Shown one piece after another: positions 59,052 to 64,000 of a stretch of 64,000 nt of DNA. A program made the position numbers and the translations under genes. Under the pieces are notes generated by a model that saw only the letters and a list, made by a program, of their open reading frames with translations, searched no databases and was not told the origin of the DNA. This DNA comes from DASPHG01 sp963748315 (GTDB taxonomy: Bacteria; Actinomycetota; Thermoleophilia; Solirubrobacterales; Thermoleophilaceae), in the NCBI GenBank assembly GCA_963748315.1, contig CAVVIK010000003.1:1-64000 (forward strand), read 5' to 3'. The stretch's first letter is position 1; every line of letters starts with the position of its first letter.

Positions 59052-60343
59052 ATGCTCAAGACACCTCTCCTCGTACTCACCGCCCTGCTCGTCCTCCCGT
59101 CCGTCGCGTCGGCCGCGATGGTGACCGCGGACACGGAGCTCCGCCACGGCGCCCTGTTCGGACCGGTCAAGCTCAAAGCGAGCGCCGGCGAGCGGAACGT
59201 TCTCACGGTTACCCAGGCGAACGGCCAGCTGCGCTTCCACGACACTTCCAACCCGGTCGTCGCACAGGGCGACTGCGACCAGGTGGATGTGCACACGGCG
59301 ACGTGCCCTGTCACGGAAAACTTCGCCAGTGTCAGGCTGGCCAACCGCGACGACGAAGCCAAGGTCGAGGGCCGGGTCTTCATGTTCGGCGGCAGCGGTG
59401 ACGACGTTCTGCGCGGCTCGCGCGGCGCGGACATCCTGCACGGCCAAAGCGACGCGGACCGCCTGATCGGCAAGGGAGGCAGCGACCGCCTTACCGCCGG
59501 CCCCGGGTCCGACACCGTGCTCGGCGGCGGCGGAGATGACGACCTGATCGACGGAGAGACGGACACGCGTCCCTTTACGGACGTATTCCGCGGCGGGCGC
59601 AGCCGCGACACAGCCGGTTCCGATCGCGGCGATCTGATCTCCTACTCGATGCGCGAGCGCGCGCTCGAGATCAGGCTCAGCCAGGGTCGGGACACCCCCG
59701 ACGGAGATGTGCTCAACAGCCTCGAGAGCGTCGAGGGCGGATCGGGGAATGACCGGATCGTGGGCGACTTCGACGACAACTGGCTCCAGGGCAACGGCGG
59801 CAAGGACCGCCTGGATGGGCGGCACGGCGACGACACCGTCACGGGGGGCAGCGGCGACGACGACGTCCGCGGTGGCCCTGACGACGATCTTGTATCGGGA
59901 GACGCGGGGCACGACCGGTTCAACGGTCAGGGGGACGACGACATGTTCATCGCGAACGACTCCGTCGCCGAGATGGATCAAGTGCAACCTCGGCTTCGAC
60001 ACCGCGCGCGTCACGCGCATCGACAAGCTCGTCGATTGTGAGGTCGCGAGCTCGGACCCGCTCTTCATCCGCGTTCGACCGGAGATCAGCGGCGACACGG
60101 CCACGTTCCTGGTCGCGTGCCAGCAGTTGAACGGCTGCGACGGAACGCTGCAGCTCAGCGGCCCGGACGGGCAAGACTTTGGGCGCGGCACGTTCAATGA
60201 TCTGCCGGACGACCCCGAGACGTTCTCACCGGTGATGGTCAACCTGACCGATGCTCGCCGTCGAGGCTCTCGCCGCCGGCGTCATCGTGCAGGTCGCGCA
60301 CGGTGACACCGGCGGCTACAAGGCCTTCATGCAGAGCGGCTAG
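59052..60343 (+). CDS. Secreted RTX/hemolysin-type calcium-repeat protein, two frameshifts
   Basis: MLKTPLLVLTALLVLPSVASA is a signal peptide. Calcium-binding nonapeptide repeats run through the middle: GGSGDDVLRGSRGADILHGQSDADRLIGKGGSDRLTAGPGSDTVLGGGGDDDLIDG and GGSGNDRIVGDFDDNWLQGNGGKDRLDGRHGDDTVTGGSGDDDVRGGPDDDLVSGDAGHDRFNGQGDDD. A shift near 59979 leads to KCNLGFDTARVTRIDKLVDCE and a beta domain (FIRVRPEISGDTATFLVACQQLNGCDGTLQL); a second near 60253 leads to ALAAGVIVQVAHGDTGGYKAFMQSG. It is an exported calcium-stabilised beta-roll protein, function unknown. It shares CTAG with the cupin gene. Confidence 0.8.
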
Positions 60344-60867
60344 GCCTGCGGGTTCAGCATCGGGTGCTCGAGCCCGTACTTCTCGCACAGCTCGGCAACC
60401 GTCTCGGGCTGGAACTCGATGCCGTAGCGCTCGCCTAGCTCGCCGAACTGCTCCGGCTCCGGGCCGCCGCCCTCGACCAGCGTGCCGAGCTCGTCGAAGA
60501 AGTGCTCGAAGCCGCCGGGAGCGATGATCTCGAGGATCCGGCACGGCTCGTCGCCCGCGTTCCAGAACGTGTGCCACTGGTGGCGCGGCTTGAACACGGT
60601 GTCACCGGCCTCCGCGTAGACGACGTCATCCCCGAGGAGGGCGCCCATGCGGCCCTCGAGCACGTAGCTGTACTCATCCTCGCGCGAGTGCTTGTGGATC
60701 GGCGCGGCCAGGCGGCGCGGGGGCATCGGGTGCTCGAGGAGCGAGAACGAGCCGTTCGGGACGTCCTCGGTCCAGATCATCATCCGAGCGGCGATCGAGC
60801 CGAGGTCGGCCAGCCTGCCGTCGTTCGGTCCGACGATCTTGGGGCCAGTCGTGGTTGCGGGTGCCAT
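60340..60867 (-). CDS. Cupin-domain protein
   Basis: ATG 60865-60867 follows AAAGGAGG by eight bases. The 175-residue protein has cupin motif 1 APIHKHSREDEYSYVLEGRMGALLGDDVVYAEAGD (H-H----E) and motif 2 PRHQWHTFWNAGDEPCRILEIIAP. The metal-binding His and Glu are all present. The C-terminal tail (FFDELGTLVEGGGPEPEQFGELGERYGIEF) matches cupins in Actinobacteria that act on small organic substrates, often quercetinase-like. It is divergent from the TetR gene, which probably represses it. Confidence 0.85.
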   Translation of the reverse strand: MAPATTTGPKIVGPNDGRLADLGSIAARMMIWTEDVPNGSFSLLEHPMPPRRLAAPIHKHSREDEYSYVLEGRMGALLGDDVVYAEAGDTVFKPRHQWHTFWNAGDEPCRILEIIAPGGFEHFFDELGTLVEGGGPEPEQFGELGERYGIEFQPETVAELCEKYGLEHPMLNPQA

Positions 60868-60952
60868 TGCGGTCCTCCTCCTTTTGGTTGAACACTGCTG
60901 TATAGTGAACCTACCACCGTCCAAATCGTCTGTCAAGATTGATTGAACAAAG
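60868..60952. promoter_or_regulatory. Divergent cupin-tetR control region
   Basis: The 85-base gap is strikingly AT-rich for this genome. On the minus strand TATACA (in TTCACTATACAGC) can serve as a -10 for the cupin gene. CACT-GCTGTAT-AGTG is a short dyad over that element and is a plausible TetR operator. On the plus strand TTGATTGAACAAAG precedes the tetR ATG closely. The exact promoters are inferred. Confidence 0.5.
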
Positions 60953-61555
60953 ATGTCTAACGAAACTCGCAAGTACACGAAACGGCGCCGCGCCGAGAGC
61001 GAGCAGGAGACCCGCCAGCGGATCACCGAAGCGGCCATGTCACTCCATGGAACGATCGGACCGGCACGGACCACGATCAGCGCGGTGGCCGACAAAGCGG
61101 GCGTCCAGCGGGCGACCGTCTACCGTCATTTCCCCGACGACGAGTCCCTGTTCGCGGCGTGCAGCGGTCATTACGCCGCTCTGAACCCTCCCCCCGACCT
61201 GACCGCCTGGAGCGAGGAGAAGGACGTCGATGCGCGTCTACGTCGAGCTCTGACCGAGATGTATTCGTGGTACGCGCGAACGGAGCCGATGCTCGAGAAC
61301 GTGGTCCGCGACGCGCCGGTGGTTCCCGCGATGGGGGCAGCGGTCGCCAGGCGGCTTGCCTACCTCGACATGGTCTTGGACGCGGTGCTCAGCGGCCGGA
61401 GCGAACGTGGACACGCGCGACGAAGGGTGAAAGCTGCGCTCGCGCACGCTTTCGCATTCCCGACGTGGCAATCACTCGTCCGCGACAACGGCCTCGAGGA
61501 GACCGAGGCGGTGTCGCTGATGGCCGCGATGGTCGAGGCCGCGGGCCGTCCCTAG
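60953..61555 (+). CDS. TetR-family transcriptional regulator
   Basis: The N-terminal helix-turn-helix is RQRITEAAMSLHGTIGPARTTISAVADKAGVQRATVYRHFPDDESLFAACSGHY, the canonical TetR DNA-binding domain. The C-terminal ligand/dimer domain (LRRALTEMYSWYARTEPMLENVVRD, ARRLAYLDMVLDAVLSG, ALAHAFAFPTWQSLVRDNGLEETEAVSLMAAMVEAA) is in the TetR_C family of small-molecule sensors. 200 residues. It is divergent from the cupin gene and is likely its repressor. Its stop shares CTAG with the convergent glycosyltransferase. Confidence 0.88.
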   Translation: MSNETRKYTKRRRAESEQETRQRITEAAMSLHGTIGPARTTISAVADKAGVQRATVYRHFPDDESLFAACSGHYAALNPPPDLTAWSEEKDVDARLRRALTEMYSWYARTEPMLENVVRDAPVVPAMGAAVARRLAYLDMVLDAVLSGRSERGHARRRVKAALAHAFAFPTWQSLVRDNGLEETEAVSLMAAMVEAAGRP

Positions 61556-62646
61556 CCGGGCTGGTAGTAGAACGCGACCGGGACGGACCCGGGTGGCCGG
61601 TCGAGCAGCTCGAGCGGGGACGCGCGTGCCGGCTCACTGGCTCGGAAGCGCAACCGCTCGAAGCTGTCGGTCTCCGTGGAGTCGACCAGCTTGAACTCGG
61701 ACGGCGGGCGGACGTCGATGCTCGGGTCCCCCCGGGTGTCGGCCCCGACCACCGCCAGCAGCAACAGGAGCAACGCGCCGGACGCCGCGATGACGCCGGC
61801 GACCTGCGCGCCCCGACGAGTCTCCGGATCCGCCCGTCTGATCAGCAGCCAGAACGACAAGAGGACGAGCGCGCCGCCGGCGATCGCGAGCGGAACCTCG
61901 AGCGGTATGTCGTACCCCACCAAGAACTGCTTCGGAAATTGAGCGACGCGGGTCGCCAGCGCCGTCGCCTCGGGCTCACCGCCACCCGCCTGCTCGCTCT
62001 GTTCGACGATGAGCGGGATGAGCGCCGCGCCCGTGATGGCCGGCGGCACCATCGCGGCGATGACGGGCCGGCGTGCCGACGCGGCCATGTAGAGCCAGAC
62101 CGCCTCCGGAACGATCACGAGCGCGGCGAAGTAGTGCGTTAGGAGCGCGGCGGCCGACGCGGCCGACCAACCGACCAGGTTCCAGTTCCGGCTTCCCGCG
62201 TCGCGCAACAAGCGTGCGAAGAACCAAAGCCCGAGCGCGGTCAGGAACATCAGCAGCGCATACGCCCGTGCCTCCTGCGCGTACCAGACAGCGAGCGGAT
62301 TCACCGCCATGAGCAGCGCAGCGACCAGGCCGACGCGTGCGTTGACGAGCGTCTTGCCGATCGCGTACGCGACGGGCACGGTGGCGATCGACAGGATCGC
62401 GGGCAGCGTTCGCAACCCGACCTCTCCCGTGCCGAAGAGCTGCGCCCAGAACCAGCTCAGCACGTAGTACAGCGGCGGCGTGCCCTCGAACTCCGGGATC
62501 TCGGACACCATCGATCCGAAGTCCATGCGCTGCAGGACGACCGTGTAGGTCTCGAAGTCGCCGAAGCTCTGGCTGTCGATCGTGGCGAGCCGGAGGAGCG
62601 CGGCGCCGACGACCGTCGCCCCCAGGAGGATCCCCGTGCGCTGCAC
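61552..62646 (-). CDS. ArnT/PMT-like membrane glycosyltransferase
   Basis: GTG 62644-62646 gives QRTGILLGATVVGAALLRLATIDSQSFGDFETYTVVLQRMDFGSMVSEIPEFEGTPPLYYVLSWFWAQLFGTGEVGLRTLPAILSIATVPVAYAIGKTLVNARVGLVAALLMAVNPLAVWYAQEARAYALLMFLTALGLWFFARLL. The acidic first loop, TPPLYYVLSW and NPLAVWYAQEARAY are signatures of PMT_2/ArnT-type enzymes that transfer sugars from polyprenyl phosphate outside the membrane. A short soluble tail with SFERLRFRASEPA and PVAFYYQPG follows the last helix. About 364 residues. Substrate is unknown. Confidence 0.82.
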   Translation of the reverse strand: MQRTGILLGATVVGAALLRLATIDSQSFGDFETYTVVLQRMDFGSMVSEIPEFEGTPPLYYVLSWFWAQLFGTGEVGLRTLPAILSIATVPVAYAIGKTLVNARVGLVAALLMAVNPLAVWYAQEARAYALLMFLTALGLWFFARLLRDAGSRNWNLVGWSAASAAALLTHYFAALVIVPEAVWLYMAASARRPVIAAMVPPAITGAALIPLIVEQSEQAGGGEPEATALATRVAQFPKQFLVGYDIPLEVPLAIAGGALVLLSFWLLIRRADPETRRGAQVAGVIAASGALLLLLLAVVGADTRGDPSIDVRPPSEFKLVDSTETDSFERLRFRASEPARASPLELLDRPPGSVPVAFYYQPG

Positions 62647-62698
62647 GGGCGGCGACTCTAGCGGCGCGTCTCGAATAACCAGATAGCGTGCCCGCGCA

Positions 62699-63340
62699 AT
62701 GACTGCGGAACGCCAGGCGGGCATCAGTGGGATCGCGGTCGCCGTGCTCTTCGGCACCGGTAGCGCGATCTGGGGGCTCGACATGCCCGAGGACGGCACC
62801 GCCGTCATCGACGTAATCGACTTCTACCGCGACACCGCCGACCGGATCGTCGTCGGGGCGTCCCTCAGCCTGCTCGCGATCGCCGCGTTCCTGTGGTTCG
62901 CGGCCGCGCTGCGCCGCGTCCTCGCCGACGCCGAGGGAAGCGACGTCCTGGCGACGACCGCCTTTGCCGGCGCGCTGCTCAGCATGGCGGCGGGGATCGG
63001 CGCCGAGACGATCAACATGGCGGCCGCGCTCCGCGCGCAGGACGACGAGCTGAGCGACGAGCTCGCCCGGTCGCTGTTCGAGACCTCACAGGTGCTCGGC
63101 TCGGTCGCGACCGCCGTCGGGCTCGGGGTGTTCGCTCTGGCCACCGCCGCAGTCGCGCTCCGCAGCGGTCTCGTCCTGCCCCGCATCATCGCGATCGCAT
63201 TCGGGGTGCTGGGCGTGGTGCTGCTGAGCCCGCTCGCGCATGTCAACTGGCTCCCCGGCGCCGCCTTGGTCGTGATCACCCTCGTCACCGGCATCGTGAT
63301 GCTCCGCGAGAACACAGGAGGAAGAACGCGCGGCCCGTAG
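62699..63340 (+). CDS. Six-helix membrane protein, DUF4386-like
   Basis: The 213-residue protein reads ISGIAVAVLFGTGSAIWGLDMPEDGTAVIDVIDFYRDTADRIVVGASLSLLAIAAFLWFAAALRRVLADAEG, ATTAFAGALLSMAAGIGAETINMAAALRA, SLFETSQVLGSVATAVGLGVFALATAAVALRSGLVLPRIIAIAFGVLGVVLLSPLAHVNWLPGAALVVITLVTGIVMLRE. The FY-D-ADRIVVGA-L--L---F--WF---LR--L motif is common in unnamed actinobacterial membrane proteins. No function can be assigned. It is followed at 15 bases by a small secreted/anchored protein on the same strand. Confidence 0.7.
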   Translation: MTAERQAGISGIAVAVLFGTGSAIWGLDMPEDGTAVIDVIDFYRDTADRIVVGASLSLLAIAAFLWFAAALRRVLADAEGSDVLATTAFAGALLSMAAGIGAETINMAAALRAQDDELSDELARSLFETSQVLGSVATAVGLGVFALATAAVALRSGLVLPRIIAIAFGVLGVVLLSPLAHVNWLPGAALVVITLVTGIVMLRENTGGRTRGP

Positions 63341-63355
63341 AACAGCGGGCATAAC

Positions 63356-63673
63356 GTGCGGAAACTCTTGCTCCTGTCTGCTGTCCTCGTCGTCGCCCTA
63401 CCGGTTCCGGCGAGCGCACGCGAACCGTCCGGGCCGGTGGTGGCGCCCGAGTTCGCGAATAGCTTCCCGGCGCTCCTCCCCGTGCAGGAGACCGCGAAGG
63501 CCGATCCGCCGGCCTCGGGCGCTCTGGGGCCCGACGAGCGCGTACTGCTCGCCGCGACCTTCTGGCTGCTGCTGGCCGGCCTCGCGATCTCGCGCGCCGG
63601 CCGCCGGCCGGAGCACGATCCGACCCCGATCACGGGGTGGGTCCTCGGCTACGCGCCGCCGCTGCCTCGTTAG
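63356..63673 (+). CDS. Small exported protein with C-terminal membrane anchor
   Basis: GTG 63356 gives RKLLLLSAVLVVALPVPASA, a signal peptide. A short Pro-rich mature part follows (REPSGPVVAPEFANSFPALLPVQETAKADPPASGALG), then one helix ERVLLAATFWLLLAGLAISRA and a basic end. About 105 residues. No family is recognised. It is probably co-transcribed with the preceding membrane protein. Its TAG stop abuts the convergent gene's stop as TAGCTA. Confidence 0.6.
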   Translation: MRKLLLLSAVLVVALPVPASAREPSGPVVAPEFANSFPALLPVQETAKADPPASGALGPDERVLLAATFWLLLAGLAISRAGRRPEHDPTPITGWVLGYAPPLPR

Positions 63674-64000
63674 CTAGCCGCTCGTCCTCAATCCAGCCGG
63701 GAACTGCGTGATCGTCTGGTTGCCGCTCTTGTCGCGCGCCAGCACCTCGCCCGCCGTCTTCGTGTCGGGCTTGAGGAACTCGCCCGGGATCGTCCCGCTC
63801 GTCGCGTCACCCGGCAGGTACATGTCGAACGTGCGCTCGCCCTGCTCGACGATCACCTCGTAGGTGACGATGTCGACGCCGGCCGGCTTCGTCACGCGGT
63901 CCCAGGTGACGACGAAGCCATCCGGGTCGAGCGTCGAGTCCTTCGCCGGGAAGGTCAGGTTCGGCCCGTCCGGGATCAGATGCGAAAGCCGGTCGGAGCC
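63674..64000 (-). CDS. C-terminal part of a secreted beta-domain protein (continues past window)
   Basis: The in-frame sequence from 64000 reads GSDRLSHLIPDGPNLTFPAKDSTLDPDGFVVTWDRVTKPAGVDIVTYEVIVEQGERTFDMYLPGDATSGTIPGEFLKPDTKTAGEVLARDKSGNQTITQFPAGLRTSG. The alternating strands VVTWDRV-KP----I-TYEVIVEQ, FD--LPG-AT---IP-EFL-P-T-- resemble a fibronectin type III domain at the end of a larger extracellular protein. No start codon is needed within the window, since the frame is open to its edge. Function is unknown. Confidence 0.6.
   Translation of the reverse strand, partial: GSDRLSHLIPDGPNLTFPAKDSTLDPDGFVVTWDRVTKPAGVDIVTYEVIVEQGERTFDMYLPGDATSGTIPGEFLKPDTKTAGEVLARDKSGNQTITQFPAGLRTSG

Noticed and set aside
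1..64000. Horizontal transfer of an 18-kb block into an actinobacterial genome
   Set aside because: The composition and error break coincides exactly with adapter sequence, so a chimeric read explains it without transfer.
1..64000. Insertion sequences or transposases
   Set aside because: No DDE transposase motifs or terminal inverted repeats with target duplications were found on either strand.

Overview
This window joins two unrelated pieces of DNA. Positions 1-18349 read like one uncorrected nanopore molecule from a high-GC bacterium. Almost every gene there is broken by single-base indels, yet each can be followed by hopping between frames. A degraded match to the Oxford Nanopore ligation adapter sits at 1-35. 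A second adapter pair sits at 18350-18423: a piece of the bottom strand, then a near-complete top strand. From 18424 onward the genes are mostly intact and look like a high-GC Thermoleophilia/Solirubrobacterales-type actinobacterium (inference from gene content: Thermoleophilia-like small secreted proteins, wax-ester synthase, DUF4430 proteins, GMC oxidoreductase with its small partner). The first piece may be Chloroflexota or another high-GC group; I cannot place it firmly. Gene neighbourhood must not be read across 18350-18423.

First piece (1-18349): a peptidoglycan-binding secreted protein, a MerR - MFS exporter - PfkB kinase operon, deoC, a PadR regulator with a perfect palindromic operator beside a divergent S51 peptidase, an S9 prolyl oligopeptidase, a DNA-ligase-like protein lacking catalytic lysines, a NatAB-like ABC exporter, a P-type cation ATPase, a DUF971-YbjQ-membrane protein operon, and polyphosphate kinase coupled to a CYTH protein that is cut off by the junction.

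Second piece (18424-64000): the centrepiece is a cobalamin-riboswitch operon on the minus strand (29334 to 22281). It encodes three secreted proteins with transcobalamin-like DUF4430 domains, an ECF transmembrane T protein, a fused double ATPase, and an ECF S component whose polypeptide continues into an extracellular alpha/alpha-barrel (prenyltransferase/QW-type repeats) and a C-terminal membrane anchor. The genes overlap by ATGA/GTGA. The architecture suggests a bacterial B12 capture system in which the two halves of a transcobalamin-like binder are split between lipoprotein/secreted proteins and the transporter itself.

Downstream on the plus strand is a tRNA-Glu gene whose 3' end is duplicated 2.1 kb away. 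The repeats bound a small AT-richer island with paired GGGAAAC arm repeats, two unknown genes and no integrase. Beyond it lie cell-wall (M23 peptidase), secreted, lipid (wax-ester synthase, fatty acid hydroxylase), redox, signalling (class III cyclase, ECF sigma/anti-sigma, Rrf2, TetR) and glycosyltransferase-like membrane genes. A recurrent feature is convergent gene pairs that share one CTAG as both stop codons. About ten residual single-base frameshifts remain in this part and are flagged gene by gene.
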